Positions 39,080-49,243 of a stretch of 55,886 nucleotides of DNA are shown here, piece after piece. This stretch comes from Nemertoderma westbladi (Eukaryota; Xenacoelomorpha; Nemertodermatida; Nemertodermatidae), in contig JAUCBJ010007895.1 of assembly GCA_032718475.1 (NCBI GenBank), forward strand, positions 1 through 55,886, written 5' to 3'. The notes below the pieces were generated by a model. It did not search any database. It was not told where the DNA came from and was given only the letters and a program-made list of their open reading frames with translations. A program made the position numbers and the translations under genes. The stretch's first letter is position 1. Every line of letters starts with the position of its first letter.

Positions 39080-40578
39080 TACTAGGAGAAGGTTGAGGGG
39101 TTCGCAGCCGACGTCGAACGACTTAGCGATATAGCGGCGGTGGACCCGCACTGCGCCTATGCGGGGTTGGCGTTCGGCCTGGCGTGCCGCTGGCGCTACA
39201 TTGCCCGGGTGGTTCTGGGTGCGACGGACCAGTTCGGGGAGTTGGAGGAGGCGGTAAACCGGTTTCTCTGCCACCTCACGGACCGCCCAGCCATTCCAGT
39301 GGGATGAGCGGGAGTTGTTGTCGCTGCCGATTCGCGACGGTGGGTTTGGAATGCCAGTTCCTCAGGATCTCTCGTCTCAGTACCGGCACTCCCGCCTCGT
39401 GTGTGAACCGTTCGTCGAGGCCACCTTGGAGTCCATGTCGGAGGTCAGGGAGGAACAGATGAAGGTTGTGAAGTCAATCAAAATTGTGGCAGCGGTTGTA
39501 AACAAAATAAAGAAGGACCAAGTAATAGCCAAGCTGCCCCAACACCAAGCCAACCTTTGTAACCTGGTAAGCGAGAAAGGAGCGTCCGCCTGGATGAACT
39601 GCAAACCTCTGACTCTACATGAAACTCACCTCGATAAACAAGAGTTCCGCGACTCCTTGTGCCTCCGCTACGGGTGGACGCCGCCGAATCTTCCATTGCC
39701 GTGGGGTGCGATTTACCTCGTCCCACGTCCTGTCGTGCCCCACTGGAGGATTCCCCTCCATTCGGCACAACGAGATCCGCGACTTCGTTGCCAACACCCT
39801 AACCGAGGTGGCCCACAATGTAGTGGTGGAACCGCAACTCCAGCCATTATCGGGCGAGACTTTCAGTCATCGGTCGACTTCGACAGACCAGCAGGCGAGG
39901 CTAGACGTTTCGGTGAGCGGATTCTGGAGCAACCGCTTCCAGAAGACGTTCATCGACGTCTCAGTCTTTTACCCGCTGGCAGACACCAACGCGGCGATGT
40001 CCCTTCTGGCAGCCCACCTACACCACGAGTCTCGCAAGAGACTCAAGTATGAGGACCGGTTGCGGGAGGTCGAGCACGCCAGCTTCACTCCGCTTATCTT
40101 CTCGACGTTCGGTGGAACTTCGCCGGCAACGTCGCAGTTCCTCAAGCGCTTGTCACTGAAGCTGTCCGACAAACGTGACTACCCGTACTCCGAGTGCGTG
40201 GTGTGGGTGCGCAGGCGGCTGAGCTTCGCGCTATTGCGATCAGCCCTCCTCTGTCTGCGTGGCAATCGGTCCGCCAGGAAGAGTCCGGTGAGGTGCGATG
40301 TTGGATAAACATCCATCGTCCTCAGTAATGCCGACAGCAATCCGGTGTGATGGGCAGTTCATTACAGTATTCAGTTATTAGCTGCAGACAGTACTGGTAT
40401 TGCAGTCCTGTAGGTAATATTCTACCGTTGTGTTTATATGGTTGCTAGGTGATGGGTAATGACAGCTGGTGGTGGTTGAATTATGTTTGTCCAGTAATTT
40501 TTGTGCTTTGTGCGTTATTTTTAAAGATGAATATAATATAATATACTGTCAATGTCCTGAGGAAGGAATAAAAAAAAA
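39080..40578 (+). mobile_element. GC-rich LINE fragment (restriction-like-endonuclease type), 3' end
   Basis: Distinctly GC-richer than its neighbours. Translates (39100-40308) as the C-terminal part of a retrotransposon ORF and ends in an A-rich tail at about 40570-40579. A short direct repeat AGAAATAA at 39072-39079 and 40579-40586 is a plausible target duplication. 40309-40569 is its 3' untranslated region. Confidence 0.75.
39102..40308 (+). pseudogene. C-terminal retrotransposon ORF fragment, RT end plus nuclease-like domain
   Basis: First part, in the frame of 39102: a region with AYAGLAFGLACRWRYIARVV and FGELEEAVNRFLCHL, a pattern I associate with the segment downstream of RT in some invertebrate elements. 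There is a frame break near 39300, then LSLPIRDGGFGMPVPQ, VSEKGASAWMNCKPL and DSLCLRYGW. Another break follows near 39690, then HVLSCPTGGFPSIRHNEIRD and ARLDVSVSGFW...FIDVSVFYPL, which fits a Cys/His motif followed by a PD-(D/E)XK nuclease-like fold. Class assignment is from memory of patterns and is uncertain. Confidence 0.65.
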
Positions 40579-40889
40579 AGAAATAACCCACCATAAGCGA
40601 TAATAGCACACTATAGAGAATAAAAATAGTATTAGAAGTAAAATCTGACAAATTATGGTAACAGTACGTAAAGGATTCTAGAATTATAATAAAAGTAACG
40701 GACAGATTTAGGAAATTTAGGAAAAATTGGCACTTTGGGGGACGTATAGGTAAAAATATAGTACAAAATTAGAATTTGTAAGAGATAGGCCATTACAGAA
40801 CTAGTACAGACCATCTTACTAAACGTCACTCATTTACTTGAGCCTTGGTAAGGCACCACCAAGAAGGTGAGCGAGTGAGGAAGTTCGTA
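40579..40889 (+). other. BEL2 spacer continuing to the post-pol ORF
   Basis: AT-rich; no gene. A frame is open upstream of the ATG at 40890, but without another ATG. Confidence 0.4.
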
Positions 40890-43339
40890 ATGGCAGACAG
40901 ACTAGTTAAGAAGAGAAAGACGGAGAGGAGTGGAAATGAGATACTAGTGGACTTCACAAAAAGGCATCCGGAAGAAAAGACAAGGGGATACTACAAGCCG
41001 CTAGCGAAGGGTCACAAAGCGCGAGCGCTGCAGGACCACTTCAGGGAGAAGCACGAGAGACGACTGGTCGGGACCTACGGGACACCATCGCTGGACAACG
41101 CGATCCTCGAGCATTTTCGCTACGTAGTGAAGGGAGACGAAGCGAAGTTCGGGATACCAAAGTATCCGAGGGAACCACCGAGAAAGGACTGGAGGAGGTT
41201 TGTAGAGTCTGTGAATAGGGACGGATACATGGTCCTAGACGACAAGGGGACTGTGGAGGACGACGAGGGTTCAAGAAGAGGGTCGGTGGGATCGGCTAGA
41301 ACCATACTACTGCATTTGGCTGCGCCAAACGGAGAAATATTGCTATTCGATCTAGGAATGATGGGGCGATCCGCGACGATGCGGAGAGGATCGTCGGACC
41401 GGAGAGCCCCAACCTCCTGGACATGCAAGCGGTCTATATGGCCATGACAGGGCCAGACGGGTTGGGATTGGTAGAGAAGACAGGACATTGCGGAGCAGTG
41501 GCGATGGGTCAGCTCATGGGGCTCGTCTGCCACAAGCCGATGGACTGGGGTAAGTTCCGGGAGGAGTACGGAGCGGAGCTGGTGAACTCGCTGAAATGGG
41601 GAGTGAGGCCAGGTAAACAGGAGGTGTATCAATTCCGAAGAGGAGCGATAAAGATATATCAGAAGAGATATATCCTACAGGAGGATTGTATAATGATAGG
41701 TTTACTAAACCTATTCATGGCCGTGGTTATCGGAAGAGAGCCAACGGCGTTTCTGCTGTCAGGAGCACCTCTAAACTACAGAAGAGCCTTTAAGGTGGAC
41801 TTCGAAGGTCTGGTAGACCACCCAGGGCTGAAGGGCGAGTCGGTGTACTACAACAGCCGGCACCTAGTATACAGAGAGGTGGATACACCATACAGGAGAT
41901 GGGAGAAGCTGGAAGCGGATAGAGTCGAGGAGAAGCGACTGGAAGAAGTCGCCAGACGAGAAAGGAGGGAAGCAGATGAGAGAGGCGGACATAAGGGGAG
42001 AGGATTACGGGTTCGAAGCCCAGAACTTGGACGAGCTGAAGTGGGGATCAGGGAGCTCGGGCGAGTTTCTGGGGGAGGAGCTGGGATGGACGGAAGAATC
42101 ACCGAAACAGTCGACATCGGGATTGCAAGTGATGCCCATGCCAGCGGTCTGTGATGGCGATTTCGTAAGGACATAGGGAACAGGAAGGGTGGAAAGTTAC
42201 GGGTGGAAGCCAAGGTGGAAAGGGGCACAGTGGATCTACCGGGTCTGGATCCACTCCCAGCGAGGGAGGAAGATGACGACAAGTTTGGGGACATGCCGCC
42301 CATCGAGAGGATCGGCCACTCAGATACGGACTGGGTGGGCGGGAGAGTGGTGCTGGCCAGGGGGGCGAGGGCCTTCTGGGATAAACCTGGCAAGTGGACC
42401 TGGGTGCACAACGAGCCGGCGATGGATTTCGCGGGGAGCATCATCAGGTTGGGCGAAAAGCCGGGAACGGCACCACGGGTAGTGTTTGGGGAGACGATGC
42501 CGAGGCGGGAGGAGGACATGGATATGGATAGAGACATTAATGTCCAGAAGTTTGCCTACCAACGGCTCCACAGACCTAGGAGACCGCTCGGGGCAAAAGA
42601 CGACTTGGGGCGGGATGCGTTGATACACGGCTGTGATTACTGCGGGAGGCTAACTCACCAGGAAAAGAGCTGTTTGTATTGATTTCAGAAGGGGACGAGT
42701 TGCCTCTACTGCCGTGAGTCGACCCATAGGATGGGAGCATGTCCGAGGCTGCATATCCGCTGCTCAAAGTGTAACTTCCGAGGGCACTTTGGGCGCCAGT
42801 GCGACTGGATGGACGATGAGGAGAAGTTTAAGATCTTTGAGGAGTGGGCCGATGTCGGCGTTATGACGCGACAGAGGATGAAGGCCCAGGAGTTCCGGTG
42901 GGGTTTCTTCAACATCAAATCAGGAAGCCCATCTGGAGATTATTAAGAGGAGACTGCCATTCACATACCAGGAGTTAGCGACATCGGCATTGTATGGAGG
43001 AGTCATCAACATGCAGAGGTACTTGGATAGGTGGACTCCAGAAAACAGAGGCGAGTTCAGGGATTTTCTGGTGGAGCACGTGCCGCAAACGATGAAAATG
43101 ATCTTGTGGGACGCTACCAGGAGGAAGCAGGAGGGGCATTCGGAAGGGCCACCTGCAAAGCGTTACCGGCTTTGATAACACCAGCGCCCAAAGAATCGAC
43201 CACGGGAATTAGCAAGGCGGTAACTGCGAGAATGAGGAGTCTCAGAGAGGACAAGCCAGAGGGAAGGAAGCAGCCCAGACAAGACGATGATAGGGGGAAA
43301 GATCTAAGAAGGTTCCCGAAGACAAGGGGATCTAACTAG
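40890..43339 (+). pseudogene. BEL2 post-pol ORF with three CCHC knuckles (broken)
   Basis: From the ATG at 40890 the frame runs to 41447 (basic start MADRLVKKRKTERS, then DWRRFVESVNRDGYMVLDD). A frame break near 41360 leads to the next part: LLDMQAVYMAMTGPDG, REEYGAELVNSLKWGV, and YILQEDCIMIGLLNLFMAVV. TGA stops interrupt it at 42152 and 42680. Knuckles CDYCGRLTHQEKSC (42632-42673), CLYCRESTHRMGAC (42701-42742) and CSKCNFRGHFGRQC (42761-42802) follow, then a Trp-containing helix (EEWADVGVMTRQRM, RWGFF), a frame break near 42930, and a basic tail ending TAG at 43339. Knuckle gaps (27 and 18 bases) almost equal those in BEL1 (30 and 18). Confidence 0.72.
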
Positions 43340-43628
43340 AACTCAGAGAGGGAGATGTGGGCATGCCTGGAAGGCACCACACATGGGAATAATACGAACG
43401 CTTAAGTGCAAATAATTAAGTGCAATTAGTATGTACGTATGTAAATAATCAATATAATTACAATGAATATAATCAAAGTAAGTACTATAGTCGTATATAA
43501 CCTTTTCCAACTAGCTACTGGGATTGGGGACAAATTGACTATGACAGGAGGACGAGACACGATCACGCTTCTTGAGGGCGACGGCACAATAGGGGAGGGT
43601 GAGGCTCGTCAGGAGTGAGTAGAGTAAA
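43340..43628. other. Sequence between BEL2 ORF and gypsy insertion
   Basis: No gene. A purine-rich run ATAGGGGAGGG near 43590 could be the BEL2 polypurine tract, with TGAGGCTCG starting an LTR, but there is no second copy to test it. GTAAA at 43624-43628 is the left gypsy target duplication. Confidence 0.4.
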
Positions 43629-43986
43629 TGTTATATTCCATTATAACGAAATAAAATAATTGAATTATAATACGATAATTATAATATTTAAATGTTAAAT
43701 GAAATAAAGTAACTAAAATCTTTCAAAGATTTGATAAATTAACTTTAGTCATAATTATTCAATTGTAATCGCCACAGAGCGAATTAATTTCCCCATACAC
43801 AATACCCCTATGATATAATGCTATACCCAATAACCACTGGATAAAGTACTTCAGCTGGTATTCAGTATTAATATGAAGAGTTATTAGTTCGCATTGCGGA
43901 TAGCTGTGAAATGGGAATTCCCTCTAATAAACAATATTGTGGTTCACAGTTAATTCAGATTGTTGATTGTATAAACAATCATTACA
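43629..43986 (-). repeat. Gypsy 3' LTR (left copy)
   Basis: 358 bp. Starts TGTTATATTCC on plus and ends ATCATTACA. Matches 47789-48146. Confidence 0.95.
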
Positions 43987-44025
43987 CCTCCCCCAGTCCA
44001 AAGTTTTCTAGAATCCGATTTGGAC

Positions 44026-47000
44026 TCATTCATAAGAGAGTCGCTCGGGTTGATTAGATATTCGGTTGCTTCTCCTTAGTACCGGATTGTTTTCCGAATT
44101 TTCATCGGTTGTGGTTGTGGGTTTACTTTCAGTTTTAGGAATTTCGCGTAAAAATCGTCTATTCCGCCATAATACTTTGCCAGAGTCAAGTTTTACTATA
44201 TATGTTCGACGTTTCCCCACTTCAACTACTACCCCAGTTTTTGTCCAACGTCTTGTTTTAGGACATTGTATAATAACTGGTGTATTGACTGAAATTTGTG
44301 ACAGTGACTTTGAATGAACATTATAGTATTCAGAACTTTTTCTTATAGATGTTTCCATCCGTTCGAAGGTTGGTGGTTTCGATTTTAGTAAGTTGGGGTG
44401 GACTGGAATTCGACCGCGAAGTTGACGTCCGAAAACAATCTCAGCCGGGCTTGCCCCATCCACTCTAGGAGTATTTCGATACTCTAATAGTCCAGCTTGG
44501 AAAGCTGGACTATGGATGTTATTGCTTTGAGTTTTCTCGACAATACGCTTTACCGATCGTACTGCCGCCTCAGCATGGCCGTTCGATTGCGGGTATGCTG
44601 GTGAAGATGGCCTCCATTCTACTCCCCAATTGCTAAGGAAGAGTCGCATAACCTCGGAATCGAATTGAGGCCCACCATCGCTTCGTAATAATTGTGGTAC
44701 TCCCATTATCACGAAACATTCCCGCAATACATTAATAACTTGTGGTGATGATGGGTCATTACGCCAAGATGCAACTAACGGGAATCCCGATAACCTGTCT
44801 GTATAGACTAGAAACACGCCATTATCTACATAAAAAATATCGGCAGATGTTACTTCGAAGGGATATGATGGAAGCGGATCTGCTGCCATGGGCTCGCGTG
44901 GGTTACTGGGTAGGAGACGCTGACATTCTGCACACGACTTCACCATTTCCGTTAGGTCGTTTGTCAGACCAGGCCAATATAACATTTGTCTCGCTCTTCT
45001 CTTTACCTTTTCAATACCCTGGTGGCCCTCATGTAACCGTTTAATAACTTCCGTTTTAAATGTTGGAGGTGGGATAATGCGGACAGAGTCCAAAAGCACA
45101 ATTCCGCTATGAATAGATAAATTATCCCAGCATTTACGGAATAGTTGTACATACGGGTGATTTACTTTATTGATATCATCCCCTGATATAATGGTAGATT
45201 TCAATGCTGTATAATCTGGATCATTATTTCCTGCTTCCTTGATACTTTCTAGAACAGGATCGTCTGAAGATTCCTGGAATCTAGTAATGGTTTCAGTTGA
45301 CACTGTGTTGACAGCTGCTGATATTAATATATCATCGGCCTCTGGTTGGGATACCGGGGCGCGTGATAAAGCATCAGGAGCGCAATGATCCTTCCCACAT
45401 TTCCAGCGTGCAGTAAAGGAATAACCAGAGGCTTTCTCAATGTATGAACGTAGCTTAGGGTTTTCGATTTCGTTTAATGTGCGGTTATTAATTATTGGGA
45501 TCAACGGTTTATGGTCAGTGACCACTGTGAATGATTCTAATCCCATCAGAAAGTGGTGTAACTTTCTTAGAGCCCAGAGAATCGCCAACATTTCTAACTC
45601 TATAGTTGCATACCGCGTTTCGGCGTCTTGTAGGAATTGCGAACCGCATTGTATAAGGCGCCACTGTTCTTCCTGATGTTGGAGTAATACAAACCCCAGG
45701 CCATTTGACCTGGAAGCATCACAATGCAACTCTGTCTCAGTATCCAGTTTAAACTGTGCTAAAATTGGGGGAGAGACTAAGGTATTTTTAACTGCCTTTA
45801 ATGCTATGCTGTGGTCTGCTGTCCAAATAAATTCATGATTCTTCTGGAGCAAGCCTCTAAGTGGTTGTGCAGTACGGGAAATTTCTGGCGAGAATGCCCC
45901 GAGTTGATTGACGAGACCAAAGAAACTCCTTAAGTCGGTCCTGTTTTTGGGAATTGGAAATTCTGTTATTGCATTAACTTTGTCTGCGTGGGCTTGGATA
46001 CTATTGTGTGAAATCCTATAACCCACAAAGTCAACTTCAGGTTGGAAGAAAACACACTTCTTGATGTTGAGTGTGACACCATGTTTCTCGAAGCGTTCTA
46101 GAACATTCCATACAGAGTTTACATTGGTATTGAAGTCATTGGAGTCTATGAGTGTATCATCAACAACTTTAGTAACGCTTGATAAACCATCCAGAACAAT
46201 GTCTCCACGCCAGTTGTACGAATCCCCTGTGCTAGCATAACCCATTGGAGATCGTATAAATTTATATCGTTTCCATGGTGTTATAAAGGTTGTGAAGTGT
46301 TGATCATCTGGATGAAGAGGCATTTGCCAATATCCAGTAACAGCATCAAGTTTCGTAAAATAACGAGAGTTGGGATTAATGTTTCTCACCGCTTCAACAG
46401 GAGACTTTGCAGGATGTCTGGTTGGTTTAATTTGAGCATTTAAACGGCGTAAATCAACGCAAATTCGAACGCCGCCATTCGGCTTACGAGCGAATGCCAT
46501 AGGGTGGCACCAGTCACATGGGATATCCCCTACTGCCTCGATAATTCCCAGGCTCTCTAACCGATCCAGTTCCTGTTTTATTTTATCTTTATATGCAACT
46601 GGAATAGTATAAGGTGTTCGAATTGCGAATGGTTTTGCATCGGGTTTTAATATAATCCTCATTGGTTCCCCAATATGATCACCAACCATTGTCTTGAGTT
46701 CCTCCTTGCTCTCAAAAACGGATGAAAATCGTCCGAGGATTCGTTGGGTAGCTTCTTTTGCTATCAACGGTTCACCGTCTTTAGGAAGATTTTCCAACCA
46801 ATCTTTGTCCTTATTTGCAATAGTAGATGTTTGATTCGATGTATTTGTTGCACACAAATACTCTCTACTACGAGGAATTGGGTTGGGAAAGTCGTCATGT
46901 ATAATACGAAATGCCTTACATGCGGCTTTACTAAGATATAGATTATTGACACCTTCTGCAATAGTAATTGTAACGTTTGCACATTCACCAAGTAGGTAAA

Positions 47001-47697
47001 TCCGGACTACAACACATCCAAGTTGTTTAAGTGGCTTGCCACCAATGCTAAATATTTGCGGCCAAATTGGAGGGGATAAATCGGAAGACGATTTTTTTAT
47101 TCCCCTAAGAAATTTTACGCCAGCTATAACAACATCAGTCCCAGTATCAGGAATTGCTTCTACAGTTGTAAGGAATTCAATGGTGTCCACTGTAAATACA
47201 TCCATAGAAACAGTTTCGGTCGTTGGTACTGGAATGTGATTTGTAGCTGCTGCTTTTCCAATAGTTGTAGCTCCAACACTTAATGTGCTAGCTGATGCTT
47301 TAGATTTAGCTAGACGACATACTGAACCGAGATGGTTTTTCTTTTTACAGACATTGCAAGTTTTTCCTCTGGCTGGACATGATGAACCACCACGGTGTCC
47401 TACCTGACCACAATAGCTGCACTTTGGGTTTGCAGAAGTATTGTGATAATCCTTCTGTTTATCCGCCACCTTACAATTGTCAGTATTTTGAGATTTGTTC
47501 CAACCCGATTCCTTGTTCTTTTTGTAATTTGATTTTTTAGTTGTTGCAGCAATCGAAGGTTTCTCTCCACCATTGCCAGTAGCCAGTGATTTGATGGCTC
47601 CATATGACTCTTCTAGAGCCAACATCAACTTCTTGGCTTCAACTACAGTTGGTGGACGTTCTTTGATCACTTCTCTCCGAATTTCCTCGTTTTTCAC
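44026..47697 (-). CDS. Gypsy Gag(partial)-Pol polyprotein
   Basis: 1223 codons, uninterrupted. Starts in the end of capsid (EEIRREVIKERPPTVVEAKKL). Zinc knuckles follow at residues 93-107 (CSYCGQVGHRGGSSC, one residue longer than canonical) and 114-127 (CNVCKKKNHLGSVC). Protease PDTGTDVV with DTG at 184-186. RT with KVVDDTLI (511-514), the V-DD form common in some invertebrate gypsy clades. RNase H D660, E near 702 and D728. Integrase zinc-binding H889, H892, C922, C925 and catalytic D953, D1007, E1043. All catalytic sites look intact. Upstream of the ATG the frame extends only about 15-20 codons before a TAG, so most of capsid is deleted. Mobilisation would need Gag in trans. Confidence 0.93.
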   Translation of the reverse strand: MKNEEIRREVIKERPPTVVEAKKLMLALEESYGAIKSLATGNGGEKPSIAATTKKSNYKKNKESGWNKSQNTDNCKVADKQKDYHNTSANPKCSYCGQVGHRGGSSCPARGKTCNVCKKKNHLGSVCRLAKSKASASTLSVGATTIGKAAATNHIPVPTTETVSMDVFTVDTIEFLTTVEAIPDTGTDVVIAGVKFLRGIKKSSSDLSPPIWPQIFSIGGKPLKQLGCVVVRIYLLGECANVTITIAEGVNNLYLSKAACKAFRIIHDDFPNPIPRSREYLCATNTSNQTSTIANKDKDWLENLPKDGEPLIAKEATQRILGRFSSVFESKEELKTMVGDHIGEPMRIILKPDAKPFAIRTPYTIPVAYKDKIKQELDRLESLGIIEAVGDIPCDWCHPMAFARKPNGGVRICVDLRRLNAQIKPTRHPAKSPVEAVRNINPNSRYFTKLDAVTGYWQMPLHPDDQHFTTFITPWKRYKFIRSPMGYASTGDSYNWRGDIVLDGLSSVTKVVDDTLIDSNDFNTNVNSVWNVLERFEKHGVTLNIKKCVFFQPEVDFVGYRISHNSIQAHADKVNAITEFPIPKNRTDLRSFFGLVNQLGAFSPEISRTAQPLRGLLQKNHEFIWTADHSIALKAVKNTLVSPPILAQFKLDTETELHCDASRSNGLGFVLLQHQEEQWRLIQCGSQFLQDAETRYATIELEMLAILWALRKLHHFLMGLESFTVVTDHKPLIPIINNRTLNEIENPKLRSYIEKASGYSFTARWKCGKDHCAPDALSRAPVSQPEADDILISAAVNTVSTETITRFQESSDDPVLESIKEAGNNDPDYTALKSTIISGDDINKVNHPYVQLFRKCWDNLSIHSGIVLLDSVRIIPPPTFKTEVIKRLHEGHQGIEKVKRRARQMLYWPGLTNDLTEMVKSCAECQRLLPSNPREPMAADPLPSYPFEVTSADIFYVDNGVFLVYTDRLSGFPLVASWRNDPSSPQVINVLRECFVIMGVPQLLRSDGGPQFDSEVMRLFLSNWGVEWRPSSPAYPQSNGHAEAAVRSVKRIVEKTQSNNIHSPAFQAGLLEYRNTPRVDGASPAEIVFGRQLRGRIPVHPNLLKSKPPTFERMETSIRKSSEYYNVHSKSLSQISVNTPVIIQCPKTRRWTKTGVVVEVGKRRTYIVKLDSGKVLWRNRRFLREIPKTESKPTTTTDENSENNPVLRRSNRISNQPERLSYE

Positions 47698-47788
47698 ACC
47701 GAGAATTAATAAGGCTATGTGAAGCTGTTCCTTGTCAACTTCTACATATCTACATATCTAATATATATTAATCCTACACACTGCGCCA

Positions 47789-48146
47789 TGTTATATTCCA
47801 TTATAACGAAATAAAATAATTGAATTATAATACGATAATTATAATATTTAAATGTTAAATGAAATAAAGTAACTAAAATCTTTCAAAGATTTGATAAATT
47901 AACTTTAGTCATAATTATTCAATTGTAATCGCCACAGAGCGAATTAATTTCCCCATACACAATACCCCTATGATATAATGCTATACCCAATAACCACTGG
48001 ATAAAGTACTTCAGCTGGTATTCAGTATTAATATGAAGAGTTATTAGTTCGCATTGTGGATAGCTGTGAAATGGGAATTCCCTCTAATAAACAATATTGT
48101 GGTTCACAGTTAATTCAGATTGTTGATTGTATAAACAATCATTACA
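47789..48146 (-). repeat. Gypsy 5' LTR (right copy)
   Basis: 358 bp; the sense-strand 5' LTR. The sense transcript runs leftwards from here. Confidence 0.95.
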
Positions 48147-48151
48147 GTAAA

Positions 48152-48960
48152 CAAGTGTGGGTTGAGTATAGGAGTACGAGGGAAGTATGGAGAGGAGGTG
48201 TTGACGTGCGTATAAATTAGAGGAGTGCAATTCAAGTGTGGGGAGCGAGCAGTAAGAGAAAGAGTATGGGACAACAGGGTCCGTGAGAGAAAGAGTAGAG
48301 TGAGATTAGAGTGAATGTAGAGCGAGGTTGTATAAAAATTGTGTGGAAAGGAAGCACAATTGTCTCGAACAGAGACGTCAGATACCTTGGTGCAACATAG
48401 CTCGCGATTGCATCAAGGAGGGGTAGTAATAACATACCCAGGGGGGGGGGGGGTGGTCTGGAAAGCCGACCCTGAGAAAAGAACTCCACCCCACACCCGA
48501 TATTAGATTGGGTTCCAGTGGAATTGTAGCGCACTTAAGGTTGATGCTATCTTCTTACCGGGAAGATAGCATGGGGGGGGGGGAGTGTAAGCGGATTAAA
48601 TTCACTGCATTTCCCACTAGAAAATGGGACCAGTGGCATTTTAGCAATATGTTGGGGATATGAGATTACCAATATTAATCTCGTATTACAACCAACTTTG
48701 GGGGGGGGGGGCGACACAAGCCCTAAAGCCACAGAGAAAGGTGAGAGGTCAAACCACCTCGGAGGAAACACAGCTAGTAGAGGCTAGCAGCGGGGGGAGA
48801 CACTCACAGGGAGTGCCAAAGTGACAATTAGTATATTAGCCAATAGTGGGGGGGGGGGGGAAGAACGTTGTTAGAGATAGGAAAGCATCCATTGGGTACA
48901 GAGGGCCAAAGTACAGTAAGAGGTGAAATCATTATTCAATGTGTGATAACCATATATTAT
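48152..48960. other. Poly-G tracts and hairpins, no gene
   Basis: Four poly-G runs of 10-14 bases, near 48432-48445, 48573-48582, 48701-48711 and 48847-48860, spaced 130-146 bp. Between them are hairpins: ATGCTATCTTC/GAAGATAGCAT (48544-48554 and 48562-48572), GAGATTA/TAATCTC (48662-48682), and CCTTGGTGCAA/TTGCATCAAGG near 48390-48421. Possibly the end or LTR of BEL2; no proof. Confidence 0.5.
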
Positions 48961-49243
48961 CCTACATTACTGATTTACCGGTCAGTTGAGCTATTCAGTC
49001 AGTGCAGACCGGTCATAGTTAATGACCGTCACCGCCATTAACAGCAATTAATCTGTATTTTCTGCTATATCCATGTTATTACTACCGACGTGCTATTATC
49101 GTCTATGTTAATCAATATTGAGAAACAACACAAACTCATATTGTTTTCACCAATGGCCTTTGGCCAAAGAAGTAGCACAACTGCCCAGCAGAATGGTGAC
49201 GCATTCATTTCTAACCCGGTCGGGATCTCCGATCCCATCACAT
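48961..49243. other. Presumed 3' untranslated region of the downstream LINE fragment
   Basis: No ORF. Contains the palindrome CTTTGGCCAAAG near 49156. Part of it (from about 49130) is likely the 3' end of the minus-strand LINE that begins at 50505. Confidence 0.4.

Larger units (their letters stand above)
35640..43600 (+). mobile_element. BEL2: decayed second BEL/Pao element
   Basis: Pol remnant (35677-38174), tandem-hairpin spacer (38330-38850), a nested LINE fragment, then a degraded ORF with three CCHC knuckles (40890-43339). Gag, protease and most of RT are missing, and no LTR pair was found; right-end sequence may continue past the gypsy insertion at 43629-48146. The order matches BEL1, but sequence identity is low, so it is a different family of the same lineage. 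Confidence 0.78.
43629..48146 (-). mobile_element. Young Ty3/gypsy LTR retrotransposon
   Basis: 4518 bp between 358-bp LTRs, flanked by GTAAA on both sides (43624-43628 and 48147-48151). On the minus strand: LTR TGTAATG...AACA; primer-binding site TGGCGCAGTG directly after the LTR (47779-47788); one gag-pol ORF; a polypurine tract CTGGGGGAGG just before the second LTR (43987-43996). I see a single base difference between LTRs (C at 43914 region, T at 48057 region), so insertion is very recent. The capsid N-terminal part of gag is missing. Confidence 0.95.
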
